A DNA stretch of 64,000 bases from Gammaproteobacteria bacterium (lineage in GTDB: Bacteria; Pseudomonadota; Gammaproteobacteria; Chromatiales; Chromatiaceae), in assembly GCA_011389885.1 (NCBI GenBank), contig JAABTK010000014.1, positions 1 through 64,000 of the forward strand, written 5' to 3'. A program made the position numbers and the translations under genes. The notes below the pieces were generated by a model. That model had not been told where the DNA came from. It made no database searches and saw only the letters and a program-made list of their open reading frames with translations. Shown in pieces: positions 17,805 to 27,455 of this stretch. The number at the start of each line of letters is the position of its first letter. Position 1 is the first letter of the stretch.

Positions 17805-18152
17805 TCAGCTCCGTTTCGGTTCGCTTTGGCCCAGCAGCCGATTGATGCGTTCATCCACCTCCGAGCGCATGCAGGCGGGGTTGTTGAGCGGCGGAATGCG
17901 GCTGATCACCACCCGTCCGCCCTCGGCCTGAAGGTATTTGAGGGTGGGGGCGGCCTCGGCGGAGCATTCACGCCCCAGCACCACGAAGGCCTTTTGCCGG
18001 GCGTTGTGCAAGGTGCGCAGGATCTTCTCCACCTCCTCGTCGCTCGGATCCACATGGGTCTCGAAGCCGATCAGCGCGAAGGCGTCCGCCAGCGCGGACT
18101 CGCCGACAAAGATCATGCGGGTGCCGGTGTTTTCTGAAGCTGCGTCAGGCAT
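17805..18152 (-). CDS. atpF: V/A-type ATPase subunit F
   Basis: 115 aa. The fold pattern is a short alpha/beta domain: RMIFVGESALADAFALIGFETHV, FVVLGRECSAEAAP and GGRVVISRIPPLNNP. Subunit F binds D in the rotor. It lies two bases upstream of the E gene. Its ribosome site is weak. 152 bases separate it from the K gene, the only large gap in the operon besides the toxin-antitoxin pair. Confidence 0.85.
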   Translation of the reverse strand: MPDAASENTGTRMIFVGESALADAFALIGFETHVDPSDEEVEKILRTLHNARQKAFVVLGRECSAEAAPTLKYLQAEGGRVVISRIPPLNNPACMRSEVDERINRLLGQSEPKRS

Positions 18153-18304
18153 AAGCTCTGTTTTACCACGAAGGACACGAAGGGCGCGAAGGTCTCAAAG
18201 GACATAACGACGAATGCGGTCACGCCGACGCCGAACCTTGCAGTCGCTCAATCGGCCGCTGCGCACCTTGGATGCCTTTAAATCGCTCAACCAGCCGGGC
18301 TCGA

Positions 18305-18745
18305 TCAGATCCGATCCAGCAGCAGGATGCTCATCACTAGGCCGTAAATGGCGATACCCTCGGCCAGACCCAGGTAGACCAGGGTGCGGCCGAAGATCTC
18401 GGGCTTTTCCGCCAGGGCGGCCAGGGAGGCGGCGCCGATGGGTCCCACGGCGATGCCGGCGGCCACGGTGCTGAAGGCAGTGGGCAGGCCTACGCCGATT
18501 AAGGCCAGCCCCATGCCCACGGAGATCTCGGCCGCCGGGGCGACCTCGGCGGCGGCCGCCATGGCCTCCTGGGCGCCGAACAGCAGCAGCCCCAGCTCCG
18601 CCAGCACGAACAGGCCGAGGTTGGCGCCGATGGCGGGCTTAAGCCAACGCTTGGGCGGGCGGCGCTGCGGATTCAGCTCCAGGTGGATCCCCCAGGCCAC
18701 CAGGGCCAGGACGCCCAGGGTCATCAAACTGATCAGCCAGTACAT
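18305..18745 (-). CDS. atpK: V/A-type ATPase proteolipid subunit K
   Basis: 146 aa with AAGGAG before the ATG. Four hydrophobic segments are visible. The last contains LGLAEGIAIYGLVMSILLL, whose Glu (about 129) is the ion-carrying carboxylate. MGLALIGVGLPTAFSTVAAGIAVGPIGAAS is the preceding helix and polar loop. The protein forms the membrane rotor ring. I cannot tell from the sequence whether it moves protons or sodium. Confidence 0.92.
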   Translation of the reverse strand: MYWLISLMTLGVLALVAWGIHLELNPQRRPPKRWLKPAIGANLGLFVLAELGLLLFGAQEAMAAAAEVAPAAEISVGMGLALIGVGLPTAFSTVAAGIAVGPIGAASLAALAEKPEIFGRTLVYLGLAEGIAIYGLVMSILLLDRI

Positions 18746-18789
18746 GGTGCGGTTCTCCTTCGGTCAGAGATGGTTGGATCTTTGCTCAC

Positions 18790-20685
18790 TCAATCGGCCT
18801 CGCTGCCGGCCAGGCGCAGGGGGCGGAATTCTTTGCCGTCGCCGCTGAAGAAGCGGGAGAAGCCCTCATAATACTCCAGGCGCAGCACCTGAATGGTCAC
18901 GATGGCGCCTTCGAGCACCAGGATAAAGAGATTGCCCAGCACCACCGTGGTCCAATGGCCCACGGTCCCCATCGACTCGGCCAGGGTGAACACCGCGATG
19001 GCCAGCGCCACATGGTTCAGGCTGAAGGCCGCTACGCGCAGAAACGAGAGGGTGTTGGACAGGTAGCCGGTGAGGGTCTCGAAGGTCTCCACCACTGCGA
19101 TCACGATGCGCTCGCCCATGGAGGCCTTGAGTTCCCAGCCCTTGTAGATCAGAAGCGCCACGATGGATCCGATTAGCAAAAGCGCCGGGCCGATGCCGAA
19201 GCCTTGGCCTTCGAGCACCCGGTAGAGGCCGGTCAGCAGCGACAGGTACAGGGTCAGGCTGACCACCCCGTTGGCCCCCAGCAGGGCGTCCGTATAGAGC
19301 CCGATCACCAGTTTGTTGTGGATATTCACCAGGCTGATCAACACCAGGAAACCCACGCCCCAGGCCAGGGCCACGCTGAGCATGTACAGCGGATCGGACA
19401 GGGGCGCGATCCAGAGGTGGTGGATCACGCCTTCGTAGCCGAAGAGGCTGCCGTACAAAAAGCCGAACAGGGTGGCGGAGAGGCCGTTGCCGATCACGAA
19501 GGGGGCGAAGCCGTACAGCTTGCCGCGCCAATGCCAGCCGGCCAGGGCGATCAAGAGCCCATGCCCGATGTCGCCGAACATCATGCCGAACATAAAGATG
19601 AAGCTGATGCCGAACAGCACCGTGGGATCGATTTCGCCGTAGCGGGGCACGCCGTATTGCTTGATTAGGGTCGCAAAGGGGGCCAGTAGCCGATTGCGCA
19701 GCAGGGCGGTGGGCACCTCGCTGCGCTCATTCGGTTCCGGATCGCGGGCCAGGAGCACGAAGGGTTGGTCCAGTCGGCGTTTCAGGGTCTCGCGCAGGCG
19801 CTCCACCTCTCGCGCCGGGGCCCAACCCCGAATCAGCGACAGGCTGCCCGAGGAGCGGATGGCGGTCTCCAATTGCACAAAGGGCTCGGCCATGGCCAAG
19901 GTGCGGCGGCTGGCCTCTAACTGGGCCTGCACACTGGCGCCAAAGGCGGCCATGGATTGCGCTTCGGCGTCCCACGCCGCGCGGATCTTGGCCAACCGGC
20001 CGGCCAACTCGTCGCGCACGCGCTCGGGTTCGTCGTTCAGCTCCGGCGGCAGTTCCAGGGCCGAAAAGCCAGCGGTATCCAGCAGCGAACGGATCTCGCC
20101 CCGGCCCTCTTCCTGGGGGCCGGCGACGATGACATGGACATGGTCTTCTTCCACCAGGAACTCGAACAGAAAGAATCCGGCCAACGCCAGGGCGTCGCGC
20201 AGTTGCGGGATGTTGTGGCGCGGCGCCGTGCCCGGCAGGAATTTCAGAAAGTGCTTGTCGCCTTGCAACAGGCTGAGGTCGATATCGAGGTGGGCGAAGT
20301 TGGCCAGGGCGTTTTGCAGTTGGCGCACTGCGCGCTCCTGCTCCCGCAGGCGGCGGGTCTCCTCCTCGTGCGCGGAACAGCGCCTCCATACCTGGCGCAG
20401 CCACTGATTGGCCTGAATCAGGTCCTCCTCGCGGATTTCGTGAATGTCGTGCAGCTTAAGCGGCGAATCCAACGGGATATGGCGCAGGATCTTGTCAAAG
20501 CGGCTGCGCGCCTGTTGGTACAGCTCGGCATAGCGCACCCCTGGGATCTCGGGGAACTCTTCGGTGTATTTGGGCCGCGGGTCCGGGGAAAAGACGCCGA
20601 GTTCGGCCAGCACCAGCGAGGCGTGGGGCAGCTCGTCGGTGAGCAGTTGCAGTCGGACATGCTTCATCGCCAAGGGTTTAAACAT
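18790..20685 (-). CDS. atpI: V/A-type ATPase subunit I (stator, ion channel)
   Basis: 631 aa, a normal length. The N-terminal half is cytoplasmic and coiled-coil rich. The C-terminal half has about seven membrane spans, including GISFIFMFGMMFGDIGHGLL and YLSNTLSFLRVAAFSLNHVALA, the conserved ion half-channel region. It contributes the essential Arg-bearing helix (SFLRVAAF) opposite the K ring. GGGAGACA precedes the ATG. An internal methionine (KPLAMKH) could be an alternative start. Confidence 0.95.
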   Translation of the reverse strand: MFKPLAMKHVRLQLLTDELPHASLVLAELGVFSPDPRPKYTEEFPEIPGVRYAELYQQARSRFDKILRHIPLDSPLKLHDIHEIREEDLIQANQWLRQVWRRCSAHEEETRRLREQERAVRQLQNALANFAHLDIDLSLLQGDKHFLKFLPGTAPRHNIPQLRDALALAGFFLFEFLVEEDHVHVIVAGPQEEGRGEIRSLLDTAGFSALELPPELNDEPERVRDELAGRLAKIRAAWDAEAQSMAAFGASVQAQLEASRRTLAMAEPFVQLETAIRSSGSLSLIRGWAPAREVERLRETLKRRLDQPFVLLARDPEPNERSEVPTALLRNRLLAPFATLIKQYGVPRYGEIDPTVLFGISFIFMFGMMFGDIGHGLLIALAGWHWRGKLYGFAPFVIGNGLSATLFGFLYGSLFGYEGVIHHLWIAPLSDPLYMLSVALAWGVGFLVLISLVNIHNKLVIGLYTDALLGANGVVSLTLYLSLLTGLYRVLEGQGFGIGPALLLIGSIVALLIYKGWELKASMGERIVIAVVETFETLTGYLSNTLSFLRVAAFSLNHVALAIAVFTLAESMGTVGHWTTVVLGNLFILVLEGAIVTIQVLRLEYYEGFSRFFSGDGKEFRPLRLAGSEAD

Positions 20686-20722
20686 CAGTGTCTCCCTTGC
20701 CTCGCGCGCTGCTCAATGCCGC

Positions 20723-21775
20723 TCATGCCCAATTCTCCTCGGCGCTCCCCGGTTGGCCGCCGGCATAGCGCAACAGCTCCTCCGGCAGTTCCAACACCTT
20801 GCCCTGAATGATTACGAATAACAAGCGCAGATCCATTTCCCGCAGCACCAAATAGGCCAAGGCCTGGGCCACCCCGGAGGGGCTCTGCTTAAGGGTGCGG
20901 GCCACCCGATCCCGGCCGCGGCGCTCCAACCGGCGCTGCACCTCGGTGGTGTTTTCCGCACCTTCCAGCCAGCGGTGCAGGCTCGGCGGCAGTTGTTCGA
21001 TTAAGTCGGCGAAATTGGACACCTCCACCAAGCGCAGCAGGGCCGCGTGATTGAGCGACTGACCGCGCGGAATCATTAGGTAAAAGGTCTCCGCGGCCGG
21101 CAGCCCGTAGGCGAAGCGATAGCGCAGCAGCCACAGCAGGTTTTGGTGATCGATCAGGGTTCCGATCACCTCGCGCAAGCCCTCGCGGTCCTGGGGCTCG
21201 GTGGCCGAAATCCGCTTCAACAGCCCGGCGTAGTACAGCCGATCGATGGTGGCGTCCAGGGAAAAGGGCTCATTGCGCTCTTCGTAGACCTGGCGGGCCT
21301 GGCGGGCGATCTCCCGATAGGCCCCCTGTTCGAGACGACGCAGCAGCTCCAGCACGTTGTCCGTGCGTAAAAGCTCCTCATGCGGGAGGGTGATGGACGG
21401 CGGCAGTTCGTGCAACTGATCGGCGATCTGGGCGTCCTCCAGCGCATTGATCTTGCCCCGAATCAGGGCCTTGATGTTGAACAACTCAAACTTGCGGATC
21501 CAATACTGCAACACCTGCCGCTCGGCCCCGGTGAACGGCCGCAGCAACACCGAATAATCAAAGGTCAGGCTCTGAATCATGGCCCGCTCCACCGCCCGAT
21601 TTAGGCTCGCGGCGGGCAGCGACTCGCTCAGCAGGTCTTGCAGCCCGAAACGCCGCCCGGTGTCCTCCAGCGAGCCTTGGGGCAAATCGTCCCGCACCGC
21701 CTCCGGCATCAGGCGTGCGGCCATAATGGCCACGCGGGTCTTAACGTAGGTCTGCTTGTGGAATTGGCCGCCCAT
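20723..21775 (-). CDS. atpC: V/A-type ATPase subunit C
   Basis: 350 aa, all alpha, with three similar helical lobes. Recognisable text includes YVKTRVAIMAARLM, YWIRKFELFNIKALIRGKI, YYAGLLKRI and LLWLLRYRFAYGL, as in the AC39/subunit d family. It caps the K ring and links it to the D/F shaft. It begins ten bases after the H/G gene. An unrelated-looking C-terminus ends GGQPGSAEENWA. Confidence 0.88.
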   Translation of the reverse strand: MGGQFHKQTYVKTRVAIMAARLMPEAVRDDLPQGSLEDTGRRFGLQDLLSESLPAASLNRAVERAMIQSLTFDYSVLLRPFTGAERQVLQYWIRKFELFNIKALIRGKINALEDAQIADQLHELPPSITLPHEELLRTDNVLELLRRLEQGAYREIARQARQVYEERNEPFSLDATIDRLYYAGLLKRISATEPQDREGLREVIGTLIDHQNLLWLLRYRFAYGLPAAETFYLMIPRGQSLNHAALLRLVEVSNFADLIEQLPPSLHRWLEGAENTTEVQRRLERRGRDRVARTLKQSPSGVAQALAYLVLREMDLRLLFVIIQGKVLELPEELLRYAGGQPGSAEENWA

Positions 21776-21785
21776 GCGCTGGTGC

Positions 21786-22109
21786 TCAGCTCTCCAGTTC
21801 CGCGCTCAACAGCAACTGAAATGCGGCCTCCAGCGCGTCCGCCTCTTTCTCTTCGGCCAGGTCGCGCAGCTGGGCATGGCGTTCGTCATAGCGTCGGCGC
21901 AGCTCCTTCACGGTCTGCTCGGCCCGGGTCTCGGCCTTTTCCACGAAGGACGCATGCAGCTCCGGGATCCGCGCATCAAAGCGCTCATCTTCGGCGCGCG
22001 ACTGCTTGAGCGCACCCTGCACCAGGGTTTCACGGGCCTGCTCGGCCTGGCGGGCGATCTGCTCGGCGCGGATCTCGGCATCCAACAGCCGTTGCAGCGA
22101 ATCATCCAT
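21786..22109 (-). CDS. atpH: V/A-type ATPase small peripheral-stalk subunit (H/G type)
   Basis: 107 aa from the ATG at 22109, with GAGGTG at a good distance. An in-frame GTG nine bases earlier is less likely. The protein is one long charged helix (EIRAEQIARQAEQARETLVQGALKQS) suited to pair with subunit E. It is the first gene of the operon. The following gap to trmO on the plus strand holds the operon promoter, which I could not assign with confidence. Confidence 0.82.
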   Translation of the reverse strand: MDDSLQRLLDAEIRAEQIARQAEQARETLVQGALKQSRAEDERFDARIPELHASFVEKAETRAEQTVKELRRRYDERHAQLRDLAEEKEADALEAAFQLLLSAELES

Positions 22110-22265
22110 CGCGGGCACCTCGGGTTGCTTAGGATTTCATCCAGGGCGTATCGTTCAGCTTACATAATAAAACATCTCGGCGGCCGAGTGCGAGCCCGGG
22201 GATTGTTTCAGGTCAGGTTAACGGCCGATTCGGCCTCGATAGGCATAAAACGGTAACACCAGCCC

Positions 22266-22982
22266 ATGTCCCGACAACACACTGGTTTCCAAATCCGCCC
22301 GATCGGTTGGATTCGCTCCCCCTTCCGCGAAAAGTTCGGGATCCCCCGCCAGCCGTTGTTGGTCGAGGCGGCGGAGGGGGTGTTAGAGCTGCTTCCGGAG
22401 TTCGCCCGGCCAGAGGCCTTGCAAGGAATCGAAGGCTATTCCCACCTGTGGCTGGAGTTCGTGTTCCACCGACACCTGGAGCAGGGCTGGCAGCCGCGGG
22501 TGCGGCCGCCGCGGCTGGGCGGCAACAAAAAGGTCGGCGTGTTCGCCAGTCGCTCGCCCTTTCGGCCCAACCCGCTGGGGCTCTCGCTGGTCAAGCTATT
22601 GGCGGTGGAGCCGGGGCCGCAGGGCATGCAACTGCGGCTGGGCGGGCTGGACCTGCTCGACGGCACCCCGGTGATCGACATCAAGCCCTATCTCCCCTAT
22701 GTGGAGGCGCTGCCCGAGGCGCGGGCGGAGCTGGCGCCGGGGCCGCCGCAGGCGGTCTTGGAGGTGGCGTTTTCGGAGCGGGCGCGGCGGCAGTTGGCGG
22801 CCCTCGGCGACGGCGGCCGCCTGGCCGAGTTGATCGAGCGACTGCTAGAGCTGGACCCCAGACCGGCCTACAGCGGAACGGGCGACCCTCAGCGCATCTA
22901 CGGCATGCGTTTGCAAGGTTTCGATGTGCGCTGGCGGGTGACTGGGGCGCAGGCGGAGGTGGTGGAGCTGCGGCGGGCTTGA
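22266..22982 (+). CDS. trmO: tRNA (adenine(37)-N6)-methyltransferase TrmO
   Basis: 238 aa. IRPIGWIRSPFREKFGIPRQP at the start, GYSHLWLEFVFH, and GVFASRSPFRPNPLGLSLVKL are the TrmO (formerly TsaA/YaeB) signatures. The enzyme methylates N6 of t6A37 in certain tRNAs using S-adenosylmethionine, through a beta-barrel fold. The C-terminal DPRPAYSGTGDPQRIYGM is also typical. Divergent from the ATPase operon. tsaB, another t6A-related gene, is elsewhere in the window (37113). Confidence 0.94.
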   Translation: MSRQHTGFQIRPIGWIRSPFREKFGIPRQPLLVEAAEGVLELLPEFARPEALQGIEGYSHLWLEFVFHRHLEQGWQPRVRPPRLGGNKKVGVFASRSPFRPNPLGLSLVKLLAVEPGPQGMQLRLGGLDLLDGTPVIDIKPYLPYVEALPEARAELAPGPPQAVLEVAFSERARRQLAALGDGGRLAELIERLLELDPRPAYSGTGDPQRIYGMRLQGFDVRWRVTGAQAEVVELRRA

Positions 22983-23012
22983 AATCGGCGTTTTCGAGCG
23001 GATCTCTTTAGC

Positions 23013-24017
23013 ATGCTACTGCAAACCGGACAAACCCAGTGCTTCGACACCCGCGGCGAGGCGATCCCTTGCGCCGGCAGCGGACAGGATGGCGAGGCGC
23101 AGGCGGGGCGGCCCTTGCCTGAGCCGCGTTTCGAGGTTGAGGGGGCGTGGGTCAAGGACTGCGCCACTGGCTTGCTGTGGCTGGCGGACGCGGGGGCGGC
23201 CGAGTTTCCCCTGACCTGGGGGGAGGCGCTGGCCTTTGTGCAGGGGCTGAACCAGGATCGCCACCTCGGGTTCGCCGACTGGCGACTGCCCAATCGGCGG
23301 GAGTTGCGAAGCCTGGTGGATTATGGCTGCGCGCGGGTGTTCCCGGCGGATCACCCGTTCGAGCATCTGTTTCGGGGCTGGTATTGGAGCTCCACCACGG
23401 CGGCCATCAGCCCCAAGCATGCCTGGTATTTGGACCTGGAGGGGGGGCGCCTGTTCTATGGCGGCAAGGATCAGTCGTTCATGGTTTGGCCGGTGCGCGG
23501 CGAGGGCGGCTTGGCGGCCACCGGGCAGCGGCGTTGCTGCGATACCCGCGGCGAGGCCGTGGCCTGCCCCGGCTCGGGGCAGGACGGGGAATTGCGTTTG
23601 GGTATCGCCTGGGACGAGGGGCGTTTCACCCCCTTGGCATCCGGCTTCTTCGACCGCCTGAGCGGTCTGGAGTGGCACTATTGCGAGGCGCTGAATGGCG
23701 CGCCGCGCACTTGGGCCGAGGCGTTGCAGGCGCCGGCGGATCTGCCCGGGACGGGTTGGCGTTTGCCGAATATCGTAGAACTGGAGTCGCTGGCGGATGC
23801 CTCCCAAGCGCGCCCGGCGTTTTCCCGCCGGTTGCCGCCGGGGCGCTTTCGTGAGGCCTATTGGTCTTCCACCACCAGCGCCTACGAGCCGGACTGGGCC
23901 TGGGCTCTGTATGCGGAAAAGGGCGCCCTAGGCGTGGGTCAGAAGAAAGACCCCCACTTTTTCATGCTGGGCGTGCGGGCGGCAGCGGGTGTAAATGACG
24001 GCAAAAGCGGTTTCTAG
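23013..24017 (+). CDS. DUF1566-domain protein with two repeated halves
   Basis: 334 aa. Two related halves are visible. Each starts with QTGQTQCFDTRGEAIPC / TGQRRCCDTRGEAVAC, has a motif of the type DWRLPNRRELRSLVDYG / GWRLPNIVELESLADAS, and ends with YWSSTTAA / YWSSTTSA. This is the DUF1566 (Lcl C-terminal) pattern, distantly like C-type lectin folds. No signal peptide is visible. The function is not known. Members are often surface-linked in other bacteria, but here nothing shows export. Confidence 0.85.
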   Translation: MLLQTGQTQCFDTRGEAIPCAGSGQDGEAQAGRPLPEPRFEVEGAWVKDCATGLLWLADAGAAEFPLTWGEALAFVQGLNQDRHLGFADWRLPNRRELRSLVDYGCARVFPADHPFEHLFRGWYWSSTTAAISPKHAWYLDLEGGRLFYGGKDQSFMVWPVRGEGGLAATGQRRCCDTRGEAVACPGSGQDGELRLGIAWDEGRFTPLASGFFDRLSGLEWHYCEALNGAPRTWAEALQAPADLPGTGWRLPNIVELESLADASQARPAFSRRLPPGRFREAYWSSTTSAYEPDWAWALYAEKGALGVGQKKDPHFFMLGVRAAAGVNDGKSGF

Positions 24018-24643
24018 CGGCCGTCTGAGAATGGGAGAATAGACTGCGGAAATGCCCTGATTTGGTCAAATTTCCCGTTCATTTTCGTTACATAGCCCCC
24101 GCTATTCACCGCAAATCAAAAAACCCGCCTCGAAATCGCATCCCCTCGCTACGGTTCCCGTTCTCAGAGCGCCTCTAAGGAGAGGAGCAGCGAATGGGCA
24201 CGAATTCTTGCTTCGCGGGTTCTCGGGGTTCTGTTTCGCTTTGGCGTCCTTGGCGGTCTTTGCGTTATTTCATTAAAACTCTCAGCGCTTAGCCGGGGAT
24301 GGTGCGTTACGTTGCGCGGCAATGCGGGTGTTGGATTCGGGTTTCGCGGATGGCGCGCCTAACGCATCACGAATCTGCACTCCAGGCGTTTGGGCTGAAA
24401 TGTCAAATTCGCGTTTGGCGCTGCCGCCGAGGTTGAGGCCTGGGCCGGACCGAACCAAGGCCTAAGCCCGGCAAAAACCCCAACCGCCATAACATCCCCC
24501 AACGGAGGGTGAGGCTTTAGCCGGTGCGAACGAAGCCCCTAAGCCGCGGAATTCGCTGAAGTACGCGGAATGGATTGATTTCAGGTTCAATTCCGCGTAT
24601 TCCGCGGCAAAACCCCAGCGACCGAACGAAGCCCCCACACGAG
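24018..24643. other. Intergenic gap with dispersed repeat family B
   Basis: 626 bases without a gene. About 24199-24366 is a copy of repeat family B. The rest shows no recognised structure beyond a TCCGCGTATTCCGCGG-type inverted stretch near 24590-24605. Confidence 0.7.
24199..24366 (+). repeat. Dispersed repeat family B, copy 1
   Basis: About 165 bases running from GAATTCTTGCTTCGCGGGTT through TTTCATTAAAACTCTCAGCG to GGCGCGCCTAACGCATCA. It aligns in reverse complement with 31640-31857 and partly with 56183-56300, and its end portion matches about 2812-2875. It is non-coding. Confidence 0.85.
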
Positions 24644-25369
24644 TCAGGCGTCGCCCCGGGGGCCGAATTCAATCACCTTTTTTTGCGGCGCGAGGTTGAT
24701 TTCATCGATCACCGCGCCGGTCCGCGCCGAGAGCATCAGCCAGACCGCCTCGGCCACGTCTTCGGCGATCAGGTGTTGATCGGGGGCCGGGCCGGGGCGA
24801 AAGTCCAGGTGATCGAAAAAGCCGGTGCGGACCATGCCGGGATTCACCAGGCCCACGCGCACCCCGCGCGGCGCGCATTCCTCGCGCAGGGCCTGGGCCA
24901 GGCCCCGTAAGCCGAACTTAGCGGCGCTGTAGACCGCGCCGTTGCGTCCCGCGCGCAGGCCCGCTTCCGAGCCGATGAATACCAAGTCACCGCCGCCCCG
25001 TCGCTTCAGCAGCGGCAGAAAGGCGCGGGCGAGAAGGATTTGCGCGGTTAGGTTTACATCCACCAGCTCACGGACCTGGCGCGGCGAAAACTGCTCCAAG
25101 GCCCCGAAACGCCCGATGCCGGCGTTTAGCACCAGGGTGTCGATCTCCGGATGGGCCTTTTGCAGCCCCTGCAAGGCCGCGGGCAGGGCGTCGAGGTCCG
25201 CAAGCCCCAGTTCGACCCGAATCAGCTCCGCCGGCGCGGTCTCGGCGCATTGCCAATGACGCGCGCTGCCGATCACCCGCCAATTCGCCGCCAATAGCCG
25301 TGCGGCGATGGCCCGGCCGATGCCGCGGCTGGCCCCGGTGACCAAGGCGTGGCGGGCGCCGGCGCTCAT
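24644..25369 (-). CDS. Short-chain dehydrogenase/reductase
   Basis: 241 aa from the ATG at 25369. HALVTGASRGIGRAIA holds the TGxxxGxG nucleotide-binding loop, LNAGIGRFG the NAG motif, and VYSAAKFGLRGLAQAL the YxxxK active site with an upstream Ser (FIGSEAGL). These classical SDRs oxidise or reduce alcohol/keto groups with NAD(P)H. The substrate is not clear. The start overlaps the stop of the nucleosidase-like gene by four bases. A longer upstream reading in the same frame is the shadow of that gene. Confidence 0.88.
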   Translation of the reverse strand: MSAGARHALVTGASRGIGRAIAARLLAANWRVIGSARHWQCAETAPAELIRVELGLADLDALPAALQGLQKAHPEIDTLVLNAGIGRFGALEQFSPRQVRELVDVNLTAQILLARAFLPLLKRRGGGDLVFIGSEAGLRAGRNGAVYSAAKFGLRGLAQALREECAPRGVRVGLVNPGMVRTGFFDHLDFRPGPAPDQHLIAEDVAEAVWLMLSARTGAVIDEINLAPQKKVIEFGPRGDA

Positions 25370-25962
25370 GCGCAGGCCTCCGCCGGGATGCCGAAGGCTT
25401 GCAGCGGTCCCAGGATGCGGGGCAGCGCGGCGCGCACCCAAGCCTCCACCGCGCGGCCGCGGATTGAGCCCGGCGCGCTGTGGCGGTTGTCCGAAACCAG
25501 CTTTAAAATCAGCGGGCTGGCGCCCGGGAAACGGCTCCGCAGGGCCTGGGCGAAGCCGAAACCCTCCAGGTCCGCTAACCCCGGCAAGCGGTAATCGAAG
25601 CGCGGCCGATCCAGGGTGTACAGGTCTGCGGCCGGGAGATCCGCGAAGGGCGCGACCCCGAGGGGCAGCCGCACGCTGGCGCAAGTCACCGCCGCGGCGC
25701 GAATCAGCGCGCCCAGGGGCTGCTCCGGGTGGCCCGCGATGCCGAGGTTCAGCCACAGGGCCGCCTCGGCCCCGGCCTCTTCACCCAGCCGGGCCACGGC
25801 CCCAGCCGCGGCGGCCCGCCCGGGACCGCTCAGCGCCAGCCGCAGCGGCCCCGCGCGGTACAAGGCCAGGTCTTGGCAGCGCGGGTCGCGCTGGAGCCCC
25901 AGGGCTTGGCGCAGCGGCTTGGCCTCGGCGGGCAACGCGATCACGAAATGCAACGGGCGCAT
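25366..25962 (-). CDS. Nucleoside phosphorylase-like protein
   Basis: 198 aa from the ATG at 25962, with AGGGGA seven bases before it. HFVIALPAEAKPLRQAL and LWLNLGIAGH match the PNP/UDP phosphorylase superfamily (MTA/SAH nucleosidase, futalosine hydrolase, hopanoid-linked HpnG). FGFAQALRSRFP and LKLVSDNRHS correspond to the active-site end, with SDN in place of SDI. Family membership is likely, the substrate unknown. Translational coupling to an SDR suggests a two-step modification of the same nucleoside or sugar. Confidence 0.72.
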   Translation of the reverse strand: MRPLHFVIALPAEAKPLRQALGLQRDPRCQDLALYRAGPLRLALSGPGRAAAAGAVARLGEEAGAEAALWLNLGIAGHPEQPLGALIRAAAVTCASVRLPLGVAPFADLPAADLYTLDRPRFDYRLPGLADLEGFGFAQALRSRFPGASPLILKLVSDNRHSAPGSIRGRAVEAWVRAALPRILGPLQAFGIPAEACA

Positions 25963-26200
25963 AGGATTTCCCCTAAATAAGGTCGGTGTATCTTGCCATT
26001 CAAAGGCCTGAATGGTGGCTTGGGGCGGACTATGGCACACTGGCAGGCACAGCCGCGCCTAAAAGCGGAATCAGCCATGACTGCGGATGGCATCCGCGAT
26101 GATAGCGCAGGACTGGGCGCAGGTGCGGGGTTTGAGCCGCTTTTGCGGCCGCTCCCGGTCGCTAACCGCCCCCGCAAGGGCGCTATCGGTCCATGCCTGG

Positions 26201-26229
26201 TTGGCGTGACTTGGGTGCGGCTGTATGAG
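26201..26229 (+). promoter_or_regulatory. Candidate adk promoter
   Basis: TTGGCG and TATGAG are separated by 17 bases, about 30 bases before the adk start codon. AAGGA then lies ten bases before the ATG. The match to consensus is moderate. Confidence 0.4.
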
Positions 26230-26244
26230 ATAAATCACCACTAA

Positions 26245-26904
<660 letters not shown>

Positions 26905-26996
26905 GCCGAAGCGGCCCCTTGTGCGGGCCGCCTTCGATTCGGCGCCGGCGGCGCCGAGTCCCCGCTCAGCCGCGGGCCAAGCGGGTGCGGCCGAGT

Positions 26997-27359
26997 TCAA
27001 TGCAAGGCCATGCGCTCCACCTCGGCGGCGATGTCTTGAAACGAAAACGGCTTTTCCAGCACCGCCGCAGCGCCGAGTTGCTCGGCGGCGCGCAGGCTCC
27101 ACTCCGCGGCCTGATACATGCCGGTGATGGCGATCACCCGCGTTTCGGGGCTTATTTCCTGCAAATTCTGAATGAACTCCAGGCCGTCCATTTCCGGCAT
27201 GAAGATGTCCACGATGGCCAGGTCCGGGGCCGCTTCCTCGCAGCGCAGCAAGCCCTCGCGGCCATTCATCGCGACCAGCGCCTGATGGCCTTGTTCAACC
27301 AGAAAGTCCCTCAGAATCAGGGTGAGTAGCTCGTCATCATCCACGATCAAAATGTTCAT
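26997..27359 (-). CDS. Single-domain response regulator (CheY-like)
   Basis: 120 aa, one receiver domain and no output domain. Acidic pocket DDD at 7-9, phosphoacceptor Asp51 in AIVDIFMPEMDG, Thr79 in AITGM, and Lys103 in LEKPFSF. It would pass phosphate to another protein or act as a phosphate sink. No histidine kinase is adjacent. The gene follows a sensor-like protein (27456) on the same strand, which may be related. Confidence 0.9.
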   Translation of the reverse strand: MNILIVDDDELLTLILRDFLVEQGHQALVAMNGREGLLRCEEAAPDLAIVDIFMPEMDGLEFIQNLQEISPETRVIAITGMYQAAEWSLRAAEQLGAAAVLEKPFSFQDIAAEVERMALH

Positions 27360-27455
27360 GGGCTGGGCCTTTGGTATCGAGGGTTCAAGTTGCGGGCGTC
27401 TCGGCTTGCGCGCCTGAGATCCTTAGATCCCGGGTCGCGTCGATGCGCTTGGCGT

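Noticed and set aside
24644-25756. 370-aa version of the SDR
   Set aside because: The first third is antisense-like reading through the phosphorylase gene. The ATG at 25369 fits the family start.
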